Source of the DNA: DASRSS01 sp035656335
Lineage (GTDB): Bacteria; Actinomycetota; Actinomycetes; Mycobacteriales; Jatrophihabitantaceae
DNA: 19,040 bases
Reading direction: 5' to 3'
Assembly (NCBI GenBank): GCA_035656335.1
Contig: DASRSS010000314.1
Coordinates: forward strand, 1 to 19,040
Shown one piece after another: positions 6,643-13,576 of the stretch (within the stretch, counting starts at the first letter, position 1; each line of letters starts with the position of its first letter). Both the position numbers and the translations under genes were made by a program. The notes below the pieces were generated by a model, which saw only the letters and a list, made by a program, of their open reading frames with translations, had not been told where the DNA came from and did not search any database.

Positions 6643-8019
6643 ATGGCAGGGTTTGCGCGCGAACTGATGCGTGGACACAACCGCTTCGTGATCCGCATTT
6701 CGATCATCGCCGCGCTCGGCGGGTTCCTCTTCGGCTACGACACCGGCGTCATCTCCGGCGCGCTGCTGTACATCGGCCCGGACCTGCACGCGTCCAAGCT
6801 CGCGCAGCAGTGGGTGGTCGGTTCGCTGCTGCTCGGCGCGGTCGGCGGCGCGATCCTCGCCGGTTACGCCGCGGACCGGTACAGCCGCAAATGGACGAAG
6901 TTCGTGTCCGGCTGCATCTACGTCGTCGCTGCCATCGCGTCCGCGCTGGCGCAGGACGTCGCCTGGCTGATCGCCGCGCGTGCCGTGCTCGGCATCGCCG
7001 TCGGCACCGCGTCCTTCGTCTCGCCCATGTACATCTCGGAGAACACGCCGCCGCGCATCCGGGGCGGGACGGTGTCGTTCAACCAGCTGATGATCACCAG
7101 CGGCATCCTGCTCGCCTACGTGGTCAACTTCCTGTTCAAGGACGCGCCGGACAACTGGCGCTGGATGCTCGGACTCGGTGCCGTCCCCGGACTGGCGCTG
7201 GCGATCGGCATGCTGTTCGTGCCGCACACGCCGCGCTGGCTGATGCAGGCCGGCCGCGAGGACGAGGCCCGCGCGGTGCTCGAGCAGAGCCGCAGCCAGG
7301 ACGAGATGGACGACGAGATCGACGAGATCCGCGACGTGGTCGAACAGCACCGCAGCACGTCGCTGCGGCGCCTCGTCGGCGGACGGATCCGTCCGCTGCT
7401 GGTCGTCGGGCTGGGGCTGGCCGTGTTCCAGCAGCTGATCGGCGTGAACACCGTCATCTACTACTCGGCCACGATCCTGAAGTACACCGGCATCAGCGCG
7501 GACAAGTCGATCGGCGAGGCGCTGTTCGTCGGCATCACCAACGTGGTGTTCACCGTCGTCGCGATCCTGCTGCTGGACCGCGTCGGACGGCGGCTGTTGC
7601 TGCTCATCGGGACCGTGGGCGCGACCGCGTCGCTGGTGCTGCTCGGCATCTACTTCCAGTCGGGCACGCTGCAGCACGACGCCGGCTGGGTCGGCCTGGT
7701 CGCGCTCATCGCGTTCATCGCGTCGTTCGCGGTCGGCCTCGGTCCGGTGTTCTGGCTGATGATCTCGGAGATCTTCCCGCTCGGAATCCGCAGCAAGGCG
7801 ATGAGCGTGTGCACGGTCGCGAACTGGTTCTTCAACTTCCTGGTCTCGTACTTCTTCCTCTCGTTCGTGTCGGGTATCGGCAAGCCGGGCACGTTCTGGC
7901 TGTACGCCGGCTTCGGCGTGCTCGCCATGGTGTTCTTCGCGTTCCGGGTACCGGAGACGAAGGACCGCAGCCTGGAGGAGATCGAGTCCGAGCTGAGCGG
8001 CGCAGGCAAGGCCGCCTGA
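6643..8019 (+). CDS. Sugar-porter-family MFS transporter
   Basis: A 458-aa, 12-helix major facilitator protein of the sugar porter subfamily. Signatures in order are GGFLFGYDTGVISGALL in helix 1 (about 26-42), the loop 2-3 region AADRYSRKWT, PHTPRWL after helix 6 (usual form PESPRWL), QQLIGVNTVIYYSATI in helix 7, DRVGRRLLLLIG in the loop 8-9 region and PETKDRSLEEIE at the C-terminus. It probably imports a hexose, pentose or inositol by proton symport. ATG 6643 has GGAGGGG about 4 nt upstream; the frame extends upstream to 6496 but there it is arginine-rich and lacks a ribosome site. No sugar kinase or catabolic gene lies beside it, so the sugar is open. Confidence 0.93.
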   Translation: MAGFARELMRGHNRFVIRISIIAALGGFLFGYDTGVISGALLYIGPDLHASKLAQQWVVGSLLLGAVGGAILAGYAADRYSRKWTKFVSGCIYVVAAIASALAQDVAWLIAARAVLGIAVGTASFVSPMYISENTPPRIRGGTVSFNQLMITSGILLAYVVNFLFKDAPDNWRWMLGLGAVPGLALAIGMLFVPHTPRWLMQAGREDEARAVLEQSRSQDEMDDEIDEIRDVVEQHRSTSLRRLVGGRIRPLLVVGLGLAVFQQLIGVNTVIYYSATILKYTGISADKSIGEALFVGITNVVFTVVAILLLDRVGRRLLLLIGTVGATASLVLLGIYFQSGTLQHDAGWVGLVALIAFIASFAVGLGPVFWLMISEIFPLGIRSKAMSVCTVANWFFNFLVSYFFLSFVSGIGKPGTFWLYAGFGVLAMVFFAFRVPETKDRSLEEIESELSGAGKAA

Positions 8020-8028
8020 GCAACGCCG

Positions 8029-8448
8029 TCAGGCGGCGAACCTGCCCGGCGGCGGCTGCAGCCAGCGGGTGTCGGCGTACCCCGCATCCCACGGATAGCG
8101 CCCGTGCGCGTCCGGATAGCAGACCTGCAGCGCCGGCACCGTCGGCAGGCCCGGTCCGCTGTAGACGTTCTGGGCGACGTACAGGATCTCGTGCGGGTTC
8201 GGCACCCGGCCGGCGACCTCGGCGGCCAGGCCGATGACGAGCAGCTCCGGGTGGCCGAACCCCCACAGGCCCACCGTGTACGAGAAGTCCGGGCGTCGCT
8301 TCCGCGGGTTGCCGAACACGGCCTGTACCGCCCAGCCGCACCTACGGATGGTCTCGCGCAGCCAGGCGTCGCGCTGATCCCACCACTGCTGCCGGACCAC
8401 CGGGTCGTCGCTGTCCGGCCCCGGACAGCGCGGATCGTCCTTGCACAT
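8029..8448 (-). CDS. DUF4262 domain protein
   Basis: A 139-aa protein carrying the DUF4262 pattern: RKRRPDFSYTVGLWGFGHPE followed by LLVIGL (about residues 49-74), then the C-terminal DAHGRYPWDAGYADTRWLQP. The family has no established function. Four Cys are present, two of them in the first eight residues (MCKDDPRCPG), which might bind a metal. ATG 8448 is supported by GGGGGA 5 nt upstream. It is convergent with the sugar transporter, with 9 bp between the stops. An inverted repeat, AACCTC (8461-8466) and GAGGTT (8487-8492), lies 13-44 bp upstream of the start and may be an operator; the rest of the 72-bp gap to the phosphoesterase gene shows nothing else. Confidence 0.85.
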   Translation of the reverse strand: MCKDDPRCPGPDSDDPVVRQQWWDQRDAWLRETIRRCGWAVQAVFGNPRKRRPDFSYTVGLWGFGHPELLVIGLAAEVAGRVPNPHEILYVAQNVYSGPGLPTVPALQVCYPDAHGRYPWDAGYADTRWLQPPPGRFAA

Positions 8449-8520
8449 CAGGTTCCCCCAAACCTCGTCGAATCAGGACGGATCGAGAGGTTATGGCCGG
8501 GTACTGACGAAAAGCGTGGG

Positions 8521-9261
8521 TCAGGAGACGAAGCCGGTGCGCAGCGCGATCGCGACGTCGGGACGGCCGTGCTCCTCGGCCAGCCGCGCCGCTGCCGTCC
8601 AGTCGTAGTCGACGGCGCGGAACTCCCAGGACCAGGACCCGTCGGCGTCGTCGACGATCGCGTACCGCGCGTGCGGGCTGCCGGCCTCCATCACGTACGG
8701 GTACGGGTGGTCGTCGGCGTACGCGGGCCAGCCCACGCTGCCCGGGTTCACGGCCACTCCCCCGGACGGCAGCCGCATCGCCCGCTGCAGGTGCGAGTGG
8801 CCGCACAACAGCAGCGGACGGTCCGCCTCGGCACCGAGCCGGTCCACGACCTCGTGCTGCGTCGCCGGACGGGCACCGCCGGGCTCGATCGTCTCGAGCA
8901 GTTCGGTGAGATCGTCCGTCGGCGAGCCGTGGAACGCGAGGACGCCGGGAGCGGGCTCGGCGGTCAGCGGCAGTGAGGCGAACCAGTCGCGCTGTGTCGA
9001 GGTCATCGTCTCGTGTGCAAGCCGATCCGACGCGCCCATCCGTTCCGGCTCGATCGTCAGAACCTGCCGCTCGTGGTTGCCGCGGACGGTGATCAGGTCG
9101 AGCGCCATAAGCCGCTCGCCGGTCTCGAACGGCTGCAGCGCACCGGATAGCAGGTCGCCCAGGTTCACGGTCAGATCGACCGACTGCGCCTCGATGTCGG
9201 CGAGCACCGCGTCCAGCGCGAGCAGGTTGCCGTGGACGTCCGAGATCGCCGCGATGCGCAC
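8521..9261 (-). CDS. Calcineurin-like metallophosphoesterase
   Basis: A 246-aa cytosolic phosphoesterase of the compact YfcE/MJ0936-like calcineurin group. All metal-ligand motifs are visible: SDVHGN (Asp8, His10), GDLLSG (Asp36), RGNHER (Asn62, His63), FHGSP (His111) and CGHSH (His155, His157). Two metal ions would activate water to cleave a phosphodiester or phosphomonoester; the substrate is not known and could be a nucleotide. VAVNPGSVGWP after the last motif is typical of the subgroup. The C-terminal approximately 60 residues (YAIVDDADGSWSWEFRAVDY onward) form the usual small extra sheet. The start is a GTG with no good Shine-Dalgarno. The 37-bp gap to the MerR gene upstream holds nothing clear, so the two may be cotranscribed. 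Confidence 0.92.
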   Translation of the reverse strand: MRIAAISDVHGNLLALDAVLADIEAQSVDLTVNLGDLLSGALQPFETGERLMALDLITVRGNHERQVLTIEPERMGASDRLAHETMTSTQRDWFASLPLTAEPAPGVLAFHGSPTDDLTELLETIEPGGARPATQHEVVDRLGAEADRPLLLCGHSHLQRAMRLPSGGVAVNPGSVGWPAYADDHPYPYVMEAGSPHARYAIVDDADGSWSWEFRAVDYDWTAAARLAEEHGRPDVAIALRTGFVS

Positions 9262-9298
9262 GGCGTCGATTCTGCCCGCGCCGCCAACTCGTTACCGC

Positions 9299-10072
9299 TC
9301 ACGCGCCGTGCGCGGCGGCGTTCGCGATCACGGCGTCGTGGACGAACTCGGCGAGCCCGGGCGCGACCGCGTCGTATGTGGCGCGGAAGCGTTCGTCGCC
9401 GACATACAGCTCCGCCAGCGACCGATGCATCTCGTGGCTGCAGTCATAGAACCAGCGGCTGATGAACAGGCGGTTCTGTTCGGCCAGCTCCATGGCCCGT
9501 GGACTGTCCGCGGGCACGCCCGACGCCATCGCGTCGGCGTAGGCGCGCAACCCCGCGTCGGACTCGGCCTTGAGCTGCTCCCAGTCCTGCTTGGTGTACG
9601 CAGCGGCCCGGCGCTGGGACTCGCGCCAGGCGTCCGTCTCGCCCCAGCGCTGCTCGGCCTCCTCGTGCCACTCGCCGCCGACCTTGTCGGTGCCGAACAC
9701 CTCGAACTGTTCCTCGGGCGTCAGGGACATGCCCCTCGCGCGCGCCTCCATCTCCTTCTCCAGCGCGGCCAGCAGTTGCCGGTCGCGGTCGACGCGTTCG
9801 CGCAGCAGCCGGTGCTGGTTGCGCAGGTGGGTATCGGTGCAGGCACCGGGATCGGCGAGCATCGCGGCGATCGCGTCCAGGCCGAAGTCGAGCCGCCGGT
9901 AGACCAGGATCTGGTGCAGCCGCTCGAGGTCGGCCGTCCCGTAGCGGCGGTGCCCGGCCGCGGTGCGATCGCTGGCACGCAGCAGGCCGATCTCGTCGTA
10001 GTGGTGCAGCGTGCGGACCGACACGTGCGCCAGCGCGGCCACGTCGCCGATCGAGTACCCGTTGTCGTTCAC
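9299..10072 (-). CDS. TipAL-type MerR-family regulator with TipAS drug-binding domain
   Basis: A 257-aa protein closely resembling TipAL of Streptomyces. The N-terminal MerR helix-turn-helix reads YSIGDVAALAHVSVRTLHHY and AGHRRYGTADLERL (residues 6-52), followed by the dimer coiled coil (about 80-110). The C-terminal TipAS domain has LTPEEQFEVFG (about 118-127), a WGETDAW block and YDCSHEMH. Cys211 in that block corresponds to the cysteine that covalently captures thiostrepton-type thiopeptides in TipAS (Cys214 in the literature). A Met108 codon preceded by GGAG at 6 nt could give a separate TipAS-like product, as in Streptomyces. The GTG start lies near the predicted transcription start of a tipA-like promoter. 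It is divergent from a nitroreductase, which it may control. Confidence 0.93.
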   Translation of the reverse strand: MNDNGYSIGDVAALAHVSVRTLHHYDEIGLLRASDRTAAGHRRYGTADLERLHQILVYRRLDFGLDAIAAMLADPGACTDTHLRNQHRLLRERVDRDRQLLAALEKEMEARARGMSLTPEEQFEVFGTDKVGGEWHEEAEQRWGETDAWRESQRRAAAYTKQDWEQLKAESDAGLRAYADAMASGVPADSPRAMELAEQNRLFISRWFYDCSHEMHRSLAELYVGDERFRATYDAVAPGLAEFVHDAVIANAAAHGA

Positions 10073-10078
10073 GCGACC

Positions 10079-10109
10079 ACTGTGCAACCTCCCGCTGCGT
10101 GAGGTGCAA
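10079..10109 (-). promoter_or_regulatory. tipA-like MerR promoter and operator
   Basis: Read on the minus strand, TTGCAC (10109-10104) is followed after 19 bp by CACAGT (10084-10079), the long spacer expected of MerR-family promoters. The spacer contains the inverted repeat CCTCACG-CAG-CGGGAGG (10104-10088), with 6 of 7 arm bases pairing and a 3-bp centre. From memory the Streptomyces tipA promoter begins TTGCACCTCACG, identical over those 12 bases, and also carries a CCTCACG/CGTGAGG repeat. The transcription start would fall near the GTG at 10072, suggesting an autoregulated, nearly leaderless message. Confidence 0.7.
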
Positions 10110-10161
10110 GCCGCAGTGATGTGCAAGCCCCGGTGTCGGCGATGCGTGGCAGGGTGGTTCG

Positions 10162-10728
10162 GTGCCCGATGAGCAAGACACCTCCCGCCTGCATCCGCTG
10201 CTCGCGAGCCGCTGGAGCCCCACCGTGTTCGACGCGTCCCACCAGCTCGCGACCGACGACGTCGAGCTGCTAGTCGAAGCCGCTCGCTGGGCGCCGTCCG
10301 CCGGCAACTCGCAGCCGTGGTCGTTCGTCGTCGGGCGCCGCGGCGACCAGACGCACGCGCGGCTGGCCGCTCATCTCGCCGGCAGCGCGGCGACGTGGGC
10401 GCCGACCGCGAGCCTGCTCGTGGCGAACCTGTGCCACCGGTTCGTCGAGGACACCGACTGGGACTACTCGGAGTTCGCGCTCTACGACCTTGGCCAGGCG
10501 GTCGCGCACATGACCGTCCAGGCGCGCGCGCTCGGCCTGCACGTGCGGCAGTTCCGCGCGTTCAACCGGGCCGGGCTGGCAGCCGAGTTCGGGCTGCCTA
10601 CGCATTGGGAGGTCACCAGCATGTCGGCCATCGGACGCGTCCCCGGCTCGATGCCGGACGAACCCGGTGCCGTGCCGTCGCGAGAGCGCCGACCGGTGGA
10701 CGACCTGCTCTGGCCCGCGCCGGGCTGA
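10162..10728 (+). CDS. Nitroreductase-family flavoprotein
   Basis: A 188-aa FMN-dependent nitroreductase-like enzyme. The phosphate/FMN motif AARWAPSAGNSQPWSFVVGR (about residues 36-55) is clear, as are YDLGQAVAHMTVQARALGLH (about 110-129) in the helix lining the flavin and SMSAIGRVPG near the C-terminus, where these enzymes end with the isoalloxazine-binding loop. Such proteins reduce nitroaromatics, quinones or enoates with NAD(P)H; the natural substrate is unknown. The GTG start follows AGGGTGG at about 7 nt. It is transcribed away from the TipA-type regulator across an 89-bp gap filled with that regulator's operator repeats, so induction by the same drug ligand is a reasonable guess. It is convergent with the hydroquinone-reductase-like gene (21-bp gap). 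Confidence 0.88.
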   Translation: MPDEQDTSRLHPLLASRWSPTVFDASHQLATDDVELLVEAARWAPSAGNSQPWSFVVGRRGDQTHARLAAHLAGSAATWAPTASLLVANLCHRFVEDTDWDYSEFALYDLGQAVAHMTVQARALGLHVRQFRAFNRAGLAAEFGLPTHWEVTSMSAIGRVPGSMPDEPGAVPSRERRPVDDLLWPAPG

Positions 10729-10749
10729 TCGCCTCGTGCGGAACGGGAA

Positions 10750-11769
10750 TCAGCCGATCATCGCGGCGGCGGTGTGTCCGTGCGGGACCTCCTCACCGGC
10801 CGCGACCGGTCCGGGCGGTGTGCCGTCCCCGAACGGCCGGCCGCCCAGCGCCTCGCGCCCGTGCGGCGCCAGCCAGCCGGACAGATCGGGGCCGTTGGGC
10901 AGGATGCCGGTCGGGTTCACGTCCTTGTGCACCAGGTAGTAGTGCTGCTTGATGTGCAGGAAGTCGGTGGTGTCACCGAAGCCCGGCGTCTGGAACAGGT
11001 CGCGCGCGTACGCCCACAGCACCGGCAGCTCCGACAGCTTGCGTCGGTTGCACTTGAAGTGCCCGTGATAGACGGCGTCGAAGCGGGCCAGCGTCGTGAA
11101 CAGCCGCACGTCCGCCTCCGTAATCGTGTCGCCGACGAGGTAGCGCTGCGTTGCCAGCCGTAGCGACAGCCAGTCCAGCGCCGTGAAGAGCCGGCGGTAC
11201 GCGTCGTCGTACGCCTCCTGCGACCCGGCGAACCCGCATTCGTACACGGCGTTGTTCACGTCGCGGTAGACGCGCGCGTTCACCTCGTCGATCTCGTCCC
11301 GCAACGCCTCCGGGTACAGCTGCGGCGCGCCCTCGCGGTGGAACTCCGTCCACTCCGTCGACAGGTCCAGCGTGATCTGGGCGAAGTCGTTGGTGACCAC
11401 CGCACCGGTCGGGATGTCGACGATCGCCGGAACCGTGATCCCCTTCGGGTAGTCGGGGAAGCGCTTGAAGTACGCCTCCTGGAGCCGTTCGATGCCGAGG
11501 ACCGGGTCGCGTCCGCCCGGGTCGAGATCGAACGTCCAGCTGCGCTCGTCGTGCGTGGGGCCGCAGATGCCCATCGACAGCACCGGTTCCAGACCGAGCA
11601 GCCGGCGCACGATGATCGACCGGTTCGCCCACGGGCACGCCCGGCTGACGACCAGCCGGTAGCGGCCCGGCTCCACCGGGAAGTCCTCACCCGTGGGCTC
11701 CCGGGTGATCCGCGTGGGAATGTAGGACGTGTCCCGGTCGTAGGCGCTGCCCACTTCGACGTAGGTCAT
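10750..11769 (-). CDS. Glutathionyl-hydroquinone reductase-like (omega GST, YqjG/ECM4 family)
   Basis: A 339-aa protein of the xi/omega glutathione-transferase group. The thioredoxin-like domain has RLVVSRACPWANRSIIVRRL with catalytic Cys45 in the family's CPWAxR motif, and KGITVPAIVD with the cis-proline. The C-terminal helical domain contains ERLQEAYFKRFPDY-type helices, RYLVGDTITEADVRLFTTLA (the GST N-capping box) and FDAVYHGHFKCNRRKL, typical of S-glutathionyl-(chloro)hydroquinone reductases. Those enzymes reduce glutathionyl-quinone adducts. Most actinobacteria use mycothiol instead of glutathione, so the thiol partner here is probably mycothiol, which is inference. The last approximately 40 residues (Gly/Pro/His-rich) extend beyond the core. 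ATG 11769 is the only sensible start; a GGTAAT lies 9 nt upstream and might be a -10. Confidence 0.9.
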   Translation of the reverse strand: MTYVEVGSAYDRDTSYIPTRITREPTGEDFPVEPGRYRLVVSRACPWANRSIIVRRLLGLEPVLSMGICGPTHDERSWTFDLDPGGRDPVLGIERLQEAYFKRFPDYPKGITVPAIVDIPTGAVVTNDFAQITLDLSTEWTEFHREGAPQLYPEALRDEIDEVNARVYRDVNNAVYECGFAGSQEAYDDAYRRLFTALDWLSLRLATQRYLVGDTITEADVRLFTTLARFDAVYHGHFKCNRRKLSELPVLWAYARDLFQTPGFGDTTDFLHIKQHYYLVHKDVNPTGILPNGPDLSGWLAPHGREALGGRPFGDGTPPGPVAAGEEVPHGHTAAAMIG

Positions 11770-11817
11770 GACGACAGCATTACCCTTCCGGGGCCCGACT
11801 CCACACCGGTCGAACGG

Positions 11818-12477
11818 TCAGACGCCGGCGAACGCGGCCGCGCGCATCGCCTCGACCTCCGCGGTCAGCTCGGCGACCAGGTCGCCGTCCACCGACGCGC
11901 CGCAGCGGCGCAGCCAGTTCGCGAGCATCCGGTGACCGCCCTGCGTCAGCACCGACTCGGGGTGGAATTGCACGCCGTCGATCGGCAGGGTGCGGTGCCG
12001 CAGCGCCATGACCACGCCGGACGCGGTCCGTCCGGTCACCTCGATCTCCGGCGCCAGCGCGTCCTCCTCGATGGCGAGCGAGTGGTAGCGCGTCGCGGTG
12101 AACGGCGAAGGCAGCCCGGCCAACACGCCTGCGCCGTCGTGCAGCACCTCGCTGGTCTTGCCGTGCAGCAGTTCCGGCGCACGCACCACTGGCGAACCGA
12201 AGACCGCGCCGATCGCCTGGTGCCCGAGGCACACCCCGAACAGCGGCAGCTCGCGCTCGGCGCACGCCTCGACGAACGCGAGCGACGCGCCGGCGCCGGC
12301 GGGCGTACCCGGGCCGGGTGAGATCAGCACGCCGTCGACGCCGAGCGAGTCCAGCTCGGACGGGTTGACCGCGTCGTTCCGACGGACCTCGACGTCGGCG
12401 CCGAGCTGACCGAGGTACTGGACCAGGTTGTAGACGAAGCTGTCGTAGTTGTCGACGACGAGAACTCTCGTATTCAT
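11818..12477 (-). CDS. pabA: Class I glutamine amidotransferase: PabA/TrpG
   Basis: A 219-aa stand-alone glutaminase subunit of aminodeoxychorismate or anthranilate synthase. It begins with VLVVDNYDSFVYNLVQYLGQ. The oxyanion motif SPGPGTP is at 54-60, the nucleophile Cys83 in GVCLGHQ, and the His172-Glu174 pair in FHPES. It releases ammonia from glutamine for a chorismate-binding partner (PabB or TrpE), which is not in the window; one PabA/TrpG may serve both. It is the last gene of the DUF881-sortase-membrane-protein operon. Its ATG overlaps the stop of the 53-aa gene as ATGA, so translation is coupled. Its placement beside crgA and a sortase is the usual actinobacterial arrangement. The frame extends upstream to 12621, but that part is the shadow of the small gene. 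Confidence 0.95.
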   Translation of the reverse strand: MNTRVLVVDNYDSFVYNLVQYLGQLGADVEVRRNDAVNPSELDSLGVDGVLISPGPGTPAGAGASLAFVEACAERELPLFGVCLGHQAIGAVFGSPVVRAPELLHGKTSEVLHDGAGVLAGLPSPFTATRYHSLAIEEDALAPEIEVTGRTASGVVMALRHRTLPIDGVQFHPESVLTQGGHRMLANWLRRCGASVDGDLVAELTAEVEAMRAAAFAGV

Positions 12478-12635
12478 TGTCCTGGCACCGTCACGTTGTT
12501 GATCGGCAGGTGCGGCTCGACCCACGGGAAGATCACGAACATCAGCAGCGCGACCGCCGCGAGGAACAGCACGAGCACCTGCAGCATCTTGAGCGCGAGC
12601 CCGCCCGGCAGGTGGCGCCACAGCCAGACGTACAT
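12474..12635 (-). CDS. Small single-pass membrane protein (53 aa) between sortase and PabA
   Basis: A 53-aa gene reading MYVWLWRHLPGGLALKMLQV, then a hydrophobic stretch (about residues 16-37: LQVLVLFLAAVALLMFVIFP) and a tail PWVEPHLPINNVTVPGQ. The start ATG (12635-12633) overlaps the sortase stop as TGATG and its own stop overlaps the pabA start as ATGA, so both ends are translationally coupled. The positively charged N-terminus and single helix suggest an N-in membrane protein. From memory, short proteins of this kind with WLWRHLPG and PWVEPRLP motifs are found at the same place in other actinobacteria; no function is known. It is too short for a default ORF search and would easily be missed. 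Confidence 0.85.
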   Translation of the reverse strand: MYVWLWRHLPGGLALKMLQVLVLFLAAVALLMFVIFPWVEPHLPINNVTVPGQ

Positions 12636-13576
12636 CAGTTGCCGACCTCCGTGTACAGCGCCTTGATCTGCGCCGGGATCGTGTCGTCGTACCGCCCGTT
12701 CCCCTTTGCCTGCTTGGGGATCGTCCGTCCGAGCACAGCGTGGACGATCATGCGCTTGGCCGCGGTGAACTTCGGGTGGCAGGTGGTCATCGTCAGGTAC
12801 CGCACGGTCGCCTGCTGCGCAGGCACGGCCGGGTCGCTCGGCACCGGCAGGATCACATTGCCGTCGCTGGGCGAGACGATCTCGCGGCCGGGCACCTTCG
12901 TCCCGGACGGGTCGGCGTACGTGTTCGACAGGCTCGCGCCCGGCGCGGACGGGTCACACGCGGCGTGATCGGTTCCCGCGCCGATCACGCAGTAGACGTA
13001 CCAGGTCGTCTGCGTCTCCACGACCACGGAGTCGCCGGCGCGCAGCTTGTCCAGGTTCAGGAACGGCTCGCCCTTGCCGACCCGGTGCCCGGCGAGCGCG
13101 AAGTCGCCCTTCTGCCCGGGCAGCTGCGTGCCGTCGTAGTGACCGGGGCCCTTCTCCAGGTCCGCGTCGTTGGTGCCCTGCACGATCGTCCACGCGTAGT
13201 CCTCGCCGAACCGCGGGATGTACAGGTTGGCGATGCCGTGGCCGTCCAGGGCGGCCAGGCCGCTCTCCGGCAGCGCGAGTTCGCCCTTGCTCCACTCCTG
13301 CTCGAGTGCCTGGTGGACGCGGTGCTGCTCGCGGTGCGCGAACCAGTTGGTGACGTAGACCTCGTACACGACGAACAGCAGCACGATCACGCCGGCGGTG
13401 ACGAGCAGCTGGCCCAGCCCGCGCACGAACATCCGGACCAGGTCGCCGACGCGGTGCGGATCGGGTTCGCGCCCGTGCCGTCCACCGCCGCCACCGCCAC
13501 CGGGCGGAGGGCCGGGCGGTTCGGGCGGATCGGCGGGCGGCGGTGCGTCGCCGACCGCAACCGTTCCGTCACTCAT
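12635..13576 (-). CDS. srtE: Class E sortase
   Basis: A 313-aa membrane-anchored transpeptidase. The N-terminal 44 residues are Pro/Gly-rich (a run of seven Gly at about 26-32), followed by a membrane segment at about 53-76 and the extracytoplasmic sortase barrel. Catalytic residues are His164 in LAGHRVG, Cys266 in LTMTTCHPKF and Arg275 in AAKRMIVHA; these contexts are typical of class E. Class E sortases are known to prefer LAXTG-type signals and attach proteins to the cell wall; no such substrate is encoded in the window. ATG 13576 overlaps the upstream DUF881 stop as TGATG, with GGGGAG 8 nt upstream. Its own stop overlaps the start of the 53-aa gene. Confidence 0.95.
   Translation of the reverse strand: MSDGTVAVGDAPPPADPPEPPGPPPGGGGGGGRHGREPDPHRVGDLVRMFVRGLGQLLVTAGVIVLLFVVYEVYVTNWFAHREQHRVHQALEQEWSKGELALPESGLAALDGHGIANLYIPRFGEDYAWTIVQGTNDADLEKGPGHYDGTQLPGQKGDFALAGHRVGKGEPFLNLDKLRAGDSVVVETQTTWYVYCVIGAGTDHAACDPSAPGASLSNTYADPSGTKVPGREIVSPSDGNVILPVPSDPAVPAQQATVRYLTMTTCHPKFTAAKRMIVHAVLGRTIPKQAKGNGRYDDTIPAQIKALYTEVGN

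Noticed and set aside
13480..13520. Short CCG/CCA-rich repeat near the sortase N-terminus as a microsatellite.
   Set aside because: It simply encodes the Pro/Gly-rich cytoplasmic head that is usual in class E sortases.
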